Assembly (NCBI RefSeq): GCF_024499015.1
Contig: NZ_CP098604.1
Span: 2,046,001-2,110,000 of the forward strand
Direction: 5' to 3'
DNA length: 64,000 nucleotides
DNA from: Xanthomonas hortorum pv. pelargonii
GTDB lineage: Bacteria > Pseudomonadota > Gammaproteobacteria > Xanthomonadales > Xanthomonadaceae
Shown: positions 41,521 through 49,090 of the stretch, in pieces
Layout of the letters: each line of letters opens with the position of its first letter
Numbering within the stretch: position 1 is the stretch's first letter
Made by a program: the position numbers and the translations under genes
Notes under the pieces: model-generated
Database searches by the model: none
What the model saw: the letters and a program-made list of their open reading frames with translations, nothing else
Told to the model about the DNA's origin: nothing

Positions 41521-41804
41521 GGCGCCGCCTCCGCGACCAGCTCGCCGCTGACCAGCAGTTCGTCGGCGCGCTGCACGCGAAAGCGCCAACGCGGGCCAGC
41601 GCCGTCCAGTGTCACCGACGCGGTCTGGCCGGGCAGCAACGGCTGCACGAACTTCACCTGCGGCAAGCGCATTGCGGCACGTGGGCCATGCGCGGCTTCC
41701 ACCGCCTGCAGCACGTGATCGAGGACGACCACGCCGGGTACCACGGGGCGACCCGGGAAGTGCCCAGGCAGGCAGGGATGATCATGTGGCACGACGAAAT
41801 CCAT
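41517..41804 (-). CDS. Small hotdog dehydratase (ApeI-like) of the pigment cluster
   Basis: About 95 residues starting MDFVVPHDHPCLPGHFPGRPVVPGVVVLDHVL. The HxxxPGH(F)-x-G-x-P-x(V/L)PG motif is that of FabA/FabZ-like dehydratases, with the catalytic His in DHPCLPGHF. A TTG five codons earlier (41819) would overlap the upstream stop (TTGA) and is a possible alternative start. It is one of two dehydratase-like proteins in the operon. Confidence 0.78.
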   Translation of the reverse strand: MDFVVPHDHPCLPGHFPGRPVVPGVVVLDHVLQAVEAAHGPRAAMRLPQVKFVQPLLPGQTASVTLDGAGPRWRFRVQRADELLVSGELVAEAAP

Positions 41805-41815
41805 AAGCGGGTAAC

Positions 41816-42565
41816 TCAAATCCTGGGTTGAAGCATGGCCGCCACGGCGGCGTGTGCCTGCTCGGTCAATTGTTGGCGGTCCGGCGCATCCGGCCCGGTC
41901 ACCGGGATCGGGGCGCCGATGCGCACGCGGATGATGCCGGGGCGCACCCTGAACATACCCTCCACCGGCAGCACCTTGCCGCAGCCATCCAGCGCCACCG
42001 GCACTACCTGCACACCTGCATCGATAGCGGCCTGCAGTAGCCCGGCCTTGAATGGCAAAAGTGCGCCGCTACGGCTGCGGGTGCCTTCGGGAAACAGACA
42101 CAACTGTTTGCCCTCGCGCAGCAGCGCGGCCGCCTGTCGTCGCACCATCGCCCCGGCACGCCGGCTGTCGCGGTCCAGGAACAGCATGCCGGTGCCACGC
42201 GCGAACCAGTTCACGAACGGCACCTTGAGCATTTCGTCCTTGAGCAGAAACCGCAGCGGCACCGGCAATGCATAGAACAACGCGCAGATGTCGATGACCG
42301 ACTGGTGGTTGCTGACGAACAGGTAATTCTTGGACCAGTCCACGCGCTCGCGGCCTTCCACGATCACCTGGGCACCGGCGCCGCGAAACAGCACCGGCGA
42401 CCACATCCAGCCGCCCATGCGCAGCAACCGATCGGGGTCGCGGGTGATCGCCAGCAACACCAGGCAATACACGATCCCGCCAGCGGTGAAGATCAGCGTA
42501 AAGGCCAGCTGCAACAGGTTGAACACGGCCCACGCCAGGCGCGACGGCATCCTTGCCAACGGCAT
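41816..42565 (-). CDS. PlsC-type 1-acyl-glycerol-3-phosphate acyltransferase of the pigment cluster
   Basis: The 249-residue protein has an N-terminal hydrophobic anchor (FNLLQLAFTLIFTAGGIVYCLVLL) and the PlsC blocks NHQSVID (NHX4D), GMLFLDRDSRRAG and FPEGTRSRSG, all intact. It acylates a lipid acceptor and likely helps to make the phospholipid-linked pigment. ATG 42565 has AGGGA upstream; a GTG at 42592 would add nine residues. Close spacing with the downstream dehydratase and upstream membrane protein indicates one operon. Confidence 0.85.
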   Translation of the reverse strand: MPLARMPSRLAWAVFNLLQLAFTLIFTAGGIVYCLVLLAITRDPDRLLRMGGWMWSPVLFRGAGAQVIVEGRERVDWSKNYLFVSNHQSVIDICALFYALPVPLRFLLKDEMLKVPFVNWFARGTGMLFLDRDSRRAGAMVRRQAAALLREGKQLCLFPEGTRSRSGALLPFKAGLLQAAIDAGVQVVPVALDGCGKVLPVEGMFRVRPGIIRVRIGAPIPVTGPDAPDRQQLTEQAHAAVAAMLQPRI

Positions 42566-42618
42566 TTTTGTCTTGTCCCTGAAAATGTGCACGTACGTCG
42601 CTGCCCCTGGCCACGCAC

Positions 42619-43365
42619 TCAGCGCAGCAGATCGCGCCAGAACTCCGGCCCGAGCCGCGCCATCTGGCGTAAGAAGTCTGGCAGATTACGATAGGGACGC
42701 TGTGGAAACCAGCGGCCGCGCAATAGATATTCGCCCACGAAGAACCCGCCCACCACGCCATACGCCAGCAGATTGGCAAACAACGAGGCGCGCGCGTCGC
42801 TGATCGGCAGCGGCGAGGCGTAGCCCAGTTGCGCCAGCACGCCACTGGGTTCGGCGCACAGGCCCAGCACCAGATTCACCAGCGTCAGCGCGCACAGCAG
42901 CAGCGCCCAGGCCAGGGTGAGGCGACGCGTATAGCGGTACTGCTCGGGCGTGATCGGCATGCCGGCCTGGCGATACAGCCCTTCGACAATGCGCGTAATC
43001 AACGGCGTGCGCCCGCGGCGCAGGCTGCGGCCGAAGAACCAGGCGATCCAGCCGGTGAACACCACCGGCGGCGCGGCCAGCAGCAGCATCGCGTACGGCG
43101 AGTGCCACAACGCGCTCAGGCCGGCCAGCGTCAGCACCGCCAGCGCCCAGGCCCAGGCCCGGCTCGCGACCATCGGTTCGATCAACACCATCAGCACCAG
43201 CAAGGCCCCGGCGATGACCGCCACGTCCGGGCGATGACTGGCGTTGGCCCAGTGCGCCAACGGCGAGTACGCCACCGCCAGCAGCACGCCCAGCCCCAGC
43301 ACCCACGGGGGCGCATCGGCAGGCGCTGCAGTAGGCAGATCAGACGGTCTTGTTGGTTTCGACAT
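42619..43365 (-). CDS. Conserved membrane protein of the aryl polyene cluster
   Basis: The 248-residue protein has at least six hydrophobic segments (for example WVLGLGVLLAVAYSPLAHWA, VIAGALLVLMVLIEPMV, AWALAVLTLAGLSALW, LLLAAPPVVFTGWIAWFF, LAWALLLCALTLVNLVLGL, LANLLAYGVVGGFFVGEYL) and a cytosolic loop with EGLYRQAGMPITPEQYRYTRRLT. Similar proteins are a fixed part of aryl polyene clusters but have no assigned reaction. It overlaps the ACP gene end by 26 bases. Confidence 0.78.
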   Translation of the reverse strand: MSKPTRPSDLPTAAPADAPPWVLGLGVLLAVAYSPLAHWANASHRPDVAVIAGALLVLMVLIEPMVASRAWAWALAVLTLAGLSALWHSPYAMLLLAAPPVVFTGWIAWFFGRSLRRGRTPLITRIVEGLYRQAGMPITPEQYRYTRRLTLAWALLLCALTLVNLVLGLCAEPSGVLAQLGYASPLPISDARASLFANLLAYGVVGGFFVGEYLLRGRWFPQRPYRNLPDFLRQMARLGPEFWRDLLR

Positions 43366-43609
43366 GCGCCGACAATGCGCGCAGCGACGCAAAGATGCGA
43401 CGGTTCTCGTCGTTGTCAGAGCGCAGCTGGAAGCCATAGCGCTTGCTGATCGCCAGCGCCAGTTCCAGCGCGTCGATCGAATCCAGTCCCAGCCCGGTAT
43501 TGAACAACGGCGCCTCCGGATCGATGTCGGCGGGTTGGACGTCTTCCAGGTTCAGACTTTCGACCAGGAGTTCGGCCAGTTCACGTTCGGCAGCGGTTTG
43601 CAGGGACAT
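43340..43609 (-). CDS. xanC: Acyl carrier protein of xanthomonadin synthesis
   Basis: The 89-residue protein is a complete ACP with the phosphopantetheine site Ser44 in TGLGLDSIDALELAL. It carries the hydroxybenzoyl primer and the growing chain. It is the first gene of the minus-strand operon. In published work on Xanthomonas campestris the ligase XanA2 loads 3-hydroxybenzoate onto an ACP called XanC; I assign the name from position in the cluster and type. Confidence 0.85.
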   Translation of the reverse strand: MSLQTAAERELAELLVESLNLEDVQPADIDPEAPLFNTGLGLDSIDALELALAISKRYGFQLRSDNDENRRIFASLRALSAHVETNKTV

Positions 43610-43911
43610 CCAGAAGCTTCCACAGGCGAGGGTCGGGCAACAAATTCGGAAAAATCAATCAAGGCAATCAATTCGAACAACAGCAACGCGTCGCAAACAC
43701 CTGGCAGGTCGAGGCGGGCGATGCTTTGGAACCGCAGTGTACGTTGTCGCCGCTGCCGCTTCCGGGTACCGGCCACGTCCGTTGAGCGGTCGCGCAGTCG
43801 GTCTGTTGGTGATCGGGTGAGAGCGGTGAGGCAACCCGGGTGCACCTGTCCGGGCCGCCGGTCAGGCTATCATGACTGCATGACGCTCGCCCGCTGCAGG
43901 TTCGTTCCAGG
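43610..43911. other. Divergent regulatory region of the pigment cluster
   Basis: About 300 bases between the xanC start and the second flavoprotein gene, without a gene of its own. It holds repeated caatca motifs in an A/T-rich patch (43652-43681), probably near the xanC promoter, and TATCAT at 43868-43873, a five-of-six -10 hexamer for the plus-strand genes with no clear -35. Confidence 0.4.
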
Positions 43912-45294
43912 ATGACTTCCACCGCTGCTCGCCCCACCCCGACCGCCGTGCCGGCAGCCGGGCCGGCCCCCGGACCCGAGTGTCCGGATGTGTTGATCAT
44001 TGGCGGCGGGCCAGCGGGCTGCGCCGCCGCCATCGTGCTCGCGCAGCAAGGCTGGCAGGTCACCCTGCTGGAGAAGGAGCAGCACCCGCGCTTTCATATC
44101 GGCGAATCGCTGCTGCCGATGAACGTACCGATCCTCGAACGCCTGGGCGTACTCGAACAAGTCCGCGATATCGGCGTGCTCAAGCGCGGCGCGGACTTTC
44201 CCAACGATGCCGGCGGTTACAACACGTTTCGTTTTTCGCGGGCGCTGGATGCCAAGGCCGATTTCGCCTTCCAGGTGCCGCGTGCGCAGTTCGACCAGGT
44301 GTTGTTCGAGCGCGCACGTGCGGTTGGCGTGGATGCGCGCGAGCAGGTCAAGGTCGAACAGGTCAGCTTCGATGGCGAACAGCCGGTATTGCAGGCACGC
44401 GGCGTGGACGGCGAGCAGCAGTTCCGCCCGCGCTATCTGCTCGACGCCAGCGGCCGCGACACCTTTCTGGGCAACCGCTTCAAGCTCAAACGCGCCAATG
44501 CCAAGCATCAATCGGCCGCGCTGTTCACCCATTTCCGCGGCGTGACGCGCCGGCCGGGCGAGGATGCCGGCAACATCAGCATCTACCGGCATGCGCATGG
44601 CTGGATGTGGCTGATCCCGCTGCCGGACGACATCATGAGCGTGGGCGCGGTCTGCTACCCGGAATACATGAAGACCCGCAAGGGCGACAGCGAAGGCTTT
44701 TTGATGCGCACACTGGCGCTCAATGCCGAAGTCACCGCGCGCATGCACGGCGCAGAGCGCGTGGCACCGGTGCACGCCACCGGCAACTACGCCTACGAAT
44801 GCACGCGCATGGCTGGCCCGCGCTGGCTGATGCTCGGCGATGCCTACACCTTCGTCGACCCGATGTTTTCCTCGGGCGTGTTTCTGGCCATGCACAGCGC
44901 CGAGCGCGGTGCGGCGATGGTGAACCAGGCGCTGCGCACGCCGCAGCACGAGGCGAAACTGCAGCGGGCCTTGCAGCGTGAACTCAAGCGCGGCGTGGAT
45001 GAGTTCAAGTGGTTCATCTACCGCTTCACCTCGCCGACCATGCGCACCCTGTTCGCGCAACCGCAGAACACCTGGCAGATCGAAGAGGCCGTGGTGGCGA
45101 TGCTGGCCGGCGACGTGTTCGAGAGCCCGAAGGTGCGCCTGCGTCTGCGTGCGTTCCGCGCCATTTACGCCATCACCACCTTGTCGATGATGCCGCGCGC
45201 CTGGCACTCCTGGCGGCAACGCCGGCGTCAGGCCACGCTCGGCTTCGACGGCGACACCTTGCAACGCGATACGCAACAACGAGACACGCAATGA
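43912..45294 (+). CDS. Flavin-dependent halogenase-like oxidoreductase (second of two in the cluster)
   Basis: The 460-residue protein has an FAD loop (IIGGGPAGCAAA, residues 29-40), the FHIGESLLP segment (61-69) and W-x-W-x-I-P (W231, W233, I235, P236). The GDAYTFVDPMFSSGVFLAMHS block near the C terminus is the second FAD-contacting region. It is distinct from the gene at 33678, so the cluster has two flavoproteins of this type, which may act at different ring or chain positions, or one may oxidise rather than halogenate. Its stop overlaps the xanB2 start (ATGA). Confidence 0.8.
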   Translation: MTSTAARPTPTAVPAAGPAPGPECPDVLIIGGGPAGCAAAIVLAQQGWQVTLLEKEQHPRFHIGESLLPMNVPILERLGVLEQVRDIGVLKRGADFPNDAGGYNTFRFSRALDAKADFAFQVPRAQFDQVLFERARAVGVDAREQVKVEQVSFDGEQPVLQARGVDGEQQFRPRYLLDASGRDTFLGNRFKLKRANAKHQSAALFTHFRGVTRRPGEDAGNISIYRHAHGWMWLIPLPDDIMSVGAVCYPEYMKTRKGDSEGFLMRTLALNAEVTARMHGAERVAPVHATGNYAYECTRMAGPRWLMLGDAYTFVDPMFSSGVFLAMHSAERGAAMVNQALRTPQHEAKLQRALQRELKRGVDEFKWFIYRFTSPTMRTLFAQPQNTWQIEEAVVAMLAGDVFESPKVRLRLRAFRAIYAITTLSMMPRAWHSWRQRRRQATLGFDGDTLQRDTQQRDTQ

Positions 45295-46298
45295 CCGCTT
45301 CCCAGGCCCAGACCACGCACGCCGTGCGCCATCCCCGCCTGCAGGTCGACTATGTCGATCAGACCGACCCGTCTGCCCTGCTCACCGATCCGCAGGTGCT
45401 GGCCGTGTTCGGCTTCGGCACTGCAGCGGCGCGTCTGGACGACCCGCGTTACCTGCGCGTGCCACTGCAGCCGTATCAGGCCAGCGTGCTGGAAGTGTGG
45501 CGCAGCGACTCGCCGGTGCGCAGTGGGCGCGACGGCAACATCGCCTGGTCCAGCGACGGGCGCCTGCAGTTCGGCGTGATCGAGATCGACGAACAGGATG
45601 TGGACATCGAAGAAGCCGCCGCGAAGGCGTATGCGGAAATCACCGCCTTCGTCACCGGCAGCCAGACTCCACGCATGCTGCGTATCTGGAATTATCTGGA
45701 TGCGATCACCCTGGGCAGCGGCGACCGCGAACGCTATCGGCAATTCTGCATCGGCCGTGCACGCGGCCTGGGCGCCTTCGATACCGCACAGCTGCCTGCC
45801 GCTACTGCGGTGGGCCGTTGCGATGCCGAGCGCATCATCCAGATCTACTGGCTGGCCGCCAGCGACGCCGGCACACCGCTGGAAAATCCGCGCCAGGTCA
45901 GCGCCTACAACTACCCGCGCCAGTACGGCCCGCAGCCACCGAGTTTTGCGCGCGCCATGCTGCCGCCGGCCGGCAGCGACATGCCGCTGCTGCTGTCAGG
46001 CACCGCCGCGGTGGTCGGGCATGCCTCGATGCACACCGGCCAGTTGCTCGCGCAGCTGGAAGAAACCTTCGCCAACTTCGACGCCCTGCTCGGCGCCGCA
46101 CGCCAGCACGCCCCCGCCCTGCCCGCGCAATTCGGCGCCGGCACGCGTTTGAAGGTCTACGTGCGCGAGCAAGACGACCTGCCCAAGGTTGCGCAAGCAC
46201 TGGACGCCCGCTTCGGTGACGCCGTGCCGCGCCTGCTGCTGCACGCGGTGATCTGCCGCGATGAGTTGGCGGTGGAGATCGATGGGGTGCATGGGTGA
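45291..46298 (+). CDS. xanB2: Chorismatase XanB2, 3- and 4-hydroxybenzoate synthase
   Basis: The 335-residue protein fits the FkbO/Hyg5 chorismatase family: RLDDPRYLRVPLQPYQ, WNYLDAITLGSGDRERYRQFCIGRARGL, SAYNYPRQYGPQPPSFARAM and GTAAVVGHASMHTGQLLAQLEETFANFDALL. Published work shows that XanB2 converts chorismate to 3-hydroxybenzoate, the pigment primer, and 4-hydroxybenzoate for ubiquinone. ATGA with the flavoprotein gene couples the two. It converges on the minus-strand gene at 46300 with one base between the stops. Confidence 0.93.
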   Translation: MTASQAQTTHAVRHPRLQVDYVDQTDPSALLTDPQVLAVFGFGTAAARLDDPRYLRVPLQPYQASVLEVWRSDSPVRSGRDGNIAWSSDGRLQFGVIEIDEQDVDIEEAAAKAYAEITAFVTGSQTPRMLRIWNYLDAITLGSGDRERYRQFCIGRARGLGAFDTAQLPAATAVGRCDAERIIQIYWLAASDAGTPLENPRQVSAYNYPRQYGPQPPSFARAMLPPAGSDMPLLLSGTAAVVGHASMHTGQLLAQLEETFANFDALLGAARQHAPALPAQFGAGTRLKVYVREQDDLPKVAQALDARFGDAVPRLLLHAVICRDELAVEIDGVHG

Positions 46299-46299
46299 G

Positions 46300-47313
46300 T
46301 TAGTGAGCGCATTGCGCTGGATCGATATCGCCTACACCGCCATTTTCGCTCACCATCACCCTGGCTGATTCAGGCATCGGCGTGGCAGACCACGTTCCCG
46401 CCCACTCAGCGCCCAACGCGTCGGCCCTTGCGAGATCGCTGGCTGTCGCGTGCTGTTGCAACCAGGCGATGTTGTCGTCGATCACTTCGCGCGATCGCGG
46501 ACTCGCAGTGGCAGGCAGTTGCTGGCTGCCGCGTCGATACAATGCCAATGACCGTGCAAGATCCGGTTTAACTACCTGCGCCAGGAAGAAACGTTCACCG
46601 CTGTCGCGGCGCGGCGAATAGGCAGCCGCCAAGGCCAGCGAGGTTTGCAGATCTCCGCGTGAGGCTGCCTGCAATGCAAGGGTCTCCGCTTCTTTCCGAT
46701 AGCGCTGCAATTCCGGTAGAAGCTCCAGCATGTCGCGTCGCCGAAACGCGTTACCGGCCGCGTAATGCGCCAATGCACCTGGATTTCCGGCAAGCGCACC
46801 TTGTCGCCACAACGCGACCCGCTCGGCCACGGAAACCTGCCGGATACCTTCGCAGCGATCGGCAGCTTTCACCAACCCCATCGCCATGCCGTCCAGCATC
46901 TTGTTCCAGGCATCAGGATTGCCGCCCTCATTCGTGGTGACGACCTTTCGCTCACGGGCACGCTGCGCGCGCCATACCAGCTCGTCGTAAGTGGCAAGTT
47001 GTTGCTGGATCCCATCACAACGTTCCAGTTCGATTGCCAGTCGGCACGCAGCAGCGGGATCACCTTGCTCGGCGCGACGACTGAGCTCGTCGAAGACCTG
47101 GCGCAACGGCGTATCAGCAGGAGGTAGCGGCGCCGAAGCTACGGCAGGCTTGGCCTGCCTGCCCGGCATGACAGCGCTGGGTGCACGCAGGGGGACTGCC
47201 TCAATTGAACGATCGGAGCGATGCAATCGCAGCCACCCCACACACGTCACCACGATCGCAATCGCAATCACTGCACAGATCACGAATTTCCTGTTTGCAG
47301 ATCCCTTGCGCAT
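46300..47313 (-). CDS. Membrane-anchored Sel1-like hypothetical protein
   Basis: The 337-residue protein has one N-terminal membrane helix (KFVICAVIAIAIVVTCVGWL), a Pro-rich linker and a helical repeat-like body (FDELSRRAEQGDPAAACRLAIELERC, LWRQGALAGNPGALAHYAAGN, LALQAASRGDLQTSLALAAAYSP) resembling Sel1/TPR units, with four or more Cys. AAGGAGG precedes ATG 47313 at a good distance. It lies between xanB2 and xanA2 but has no biosynthetic motif, and a pigment role is not evident. Homologous lysozyme-inhibitor-like or assembly roles cannot be judged. Confidence 0.7.
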   Translation of the reverse strand: MRKGSANRKFVICAVIAIAIVVTCVGWLRLHRSDRSIEAVPLRAPSAVMPGRQAKPAVASAPLPPADTPLRQVFDELSRRAEQGDPAAACRLAIELERCDGIQQQLATYDELVWRAQRARERKVVTTNEGGNPDAWNKMLDGMAMGLVKAADRCEGIRQVSVAERVALWRQGALAGNPGALAHYAAGNAFRRRDMLELLPELQRYRKEAETLALQAASRGDLQTSLALAAAYSPRRDSGERFFLAQVVKPDLARSLALYRRGSQQLPATASPRSREVIDDNIAWLQQHATASDLARADALGAEWAGTWSATPMPESARVMVSENGGVGDIDPAQCAH

Positions 47314-47348
47314 GCGGCCACTCCTCCTTGGTGTCCGACAAGTATCTC

Positions 47349-48692
47349 TCAGCCGTTGAGCAAAGCCAGCACCACATCGCGCGGCAGCTTGCCGGTTTCG
47401 TTGCGTGGCAATGCGGGGAGTTTGCGCAGGCGGCGTGGGAGGAACACCGGGTCGACGCTGATGCGCAGGGCGGCGAGGATCTGCGCTTCGTCCAGGGTCG
47501 GGGCGACCACCAGTGCGGCGATGCGGCCGACGGCCTGCCCGGGATCCGGTGTGAGCTGCACGATGGTGCCGTCGATCACGCCGGGAATGGCCAGCAGGCG
47601 GCGGGTAAGGTCGGCCAGCGAGGCGCGTTTGCCGGCGATTTCCAGCAGATCGGCCTGACGGCCGCGCACCTGAAAGCGGCCGTCTGCGGCCACGTCCATC
47701 ATGTCGGCCAGCAGCACCGGCGTTGCCAGATGCGGTGCGTGCACCAGCGTGCCGGCAGCCTGTGTTTCCAGGCGTACGCCGGGCAGCGGTGTCCACGCCG
47801 CTTCCAGTGCGGTGCGCCGCACGGCGAAGACGCAGGTTTCGGTGGAACCGAACATCTCGCGCACTTCGCCGCCAAAGCGTGCTTCGGCCGCCACGGCGAT
47901 TTCCTGCGCCAGCGGTGCGGTGGCCGACACGATGCCGGCCAGCGGCGGCAACTGCACGCCCGATTCGACCAGCGCACGCAGGTGCACCGGTGTGGTCACC
48001 AACAGGCGCGGCTCCGGAATTTCGGCCAGCGCATGCGCCACATCGTCGGGGAAGAACGGCCGCCCGGCATGCACGGCCAGCGTGGTCACCATCGGCAGCA
48101 GTACCGACAATTCCATGCCGTACATATGCTGCGGCGGCACCGTGGCCACCACGTGCGGCACCGCATCGGTGTGCGCCCACAGGCTCTCCAGCGCGACCAG
48201 ATCCTGGCGCGTGCTGGTCAAAAAACTGCCCCAGGTCTTGGGATTCGGTTGCGGGCTGCCGGTGCTGCCGGAGGTAAAACCAATCGCCACCAGAGCATCG
48301 TCTGCCAGTTGCGGCATCGGGCCATCGGCCTGCGGCAACTCTGCCGGCAATTGCCAGTAGCGCGGCGGTGCCAGCTCCAAGGCAAGATCGCCCAGACAAT
48401 ACGCATCGGCGTGGCGCGCCTGCACTTCACCGACCACCGCCGGTGCGCGCGACGACGGCAGCAGCGACACCTGGCCGCGCAGCGCGCAGGCGTAGAAGGC
48501 GACCATGAAACGGTAGCGGTCTTCGCACAGATTCACCGCGTGGCGGCCGTCCGGCAGCTGCTGCGCCAAGCCGTGCACGTGCGCGATGAAGGTCGCCAGA
48601 TCCACCGACTGCCCTGCCCGCCAGGCCAGCGGCCGGCCGGGCGCGCCAACGGCCATCGGGTGCGAAACAACAAAAGCAGGCAGGCTGGACAT
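47349..48692 (-). CDS. xanA2: 3-Hydroxybenzoate:ACP ligase XanA2 (AMP-binding)
   Basis: The 447-residue adenylating enzyme has the ANL core motifs: FTSGSTGSPQPNPKTW (P-loop, residues 139-154), PPQHMYGMELSVLLP, EMFGSTET, and the C-terminal lysine in LPRNETGKLPRD. It activates 3-hydroxybenzoate with ATP and loads it on the cluster ACP. In Xanthomonas campestris this ligase is called XanA2, and the position at the border of the pigment cluster near xanB2 agrees. Confidence 0.88.
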   Translation of the reverse strand: MSSLPAFVVSHPMAVGAPGRPLAWRAGQSVDLATFIAHVHGLAQQLPDGRHAVNLCEDRYRFMVAFYACALRGQVSLLPSSRAPAVVGEVQARHADAYCLGDLALELAPPRYWQLPAELPQADGPMPQLADDALVAIGFTSGSTGSPQPNPKTWGSFLTSTRQDLVALESLWAHTDAVPHVVATVPPQHMYGMELSVLLPMVTTLAVHAGRPFFPDDVAHALAEIPEPRLLVTTPVHLRALVESGVQLPPLAGIVSATAPLAQEIAVAAEARFGGEVREMFGSTETCVFAVRRTALEAAWTPLPGVRLETQAAGTLVHAPHLATPVLLADMMDVAADGRFQVRGRQADLLEIAGKRASLADLTRRLLAIPGVIDGTIVQLTPDPGQAVGRIAALVVAPTLDEAQILAALRISVDPVFLPRRLRKLPALPRNETGKLPRDVVLALLNG

Positions 48693-49090
48693 GTGAACCG
48701 ACAGTCACAAAAGCGCGCTAGCTTGGCCGCCACCTGGGCTGCTGGCAAGTCGCAGGGTCTGTGGCTACGCCGCAGTGCCGGATGTTCGCAGCGTCGCCGC
48801 TGGCGTGCGTGAAGCACCCTTGGCGTTGTGACAGCTGCGCATCACGACGTGGAATGCATTGAAACTGATATTGAAAGTGATGCGGTGAGATCGGCCAGGT
48901 CGCGCGTGCTGCCGTGCGTGGACTGCGCATTTACCGTCAGGCGCATCTGGTCGAGCTCGCCACTGGCACAGACCCCGCCGCTTCGACGACACACTCCACC
49001 ACCCGCCCCGCGCATGACCTGTGGCCCAAGCCCCCGGTCGAAGCGAGCTGCTAGGCTTGGCCGCTCTTTCGTTGCGTCCAGTCGTTTCCG
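48693..49090. other. Intergenic region between xanA2 and the S9 peptidase gene
   Basis: About 400 bases with no convincing gene. It contains TGTGAC…ATCACG near 48836-48854 with a centre too long for the CRP/Clp consensus, and ttgaaactgatattg as a weak promoter-like patch. Promoters of the two divergent genes should lie here. Confidence 0.4.

Noticed and set aside
48836..48854. CRP/Clp site TGTGAC…ATCACG upstream of xanA2
   Set aside because: The spacer between half-sites is ten bases rather than six.
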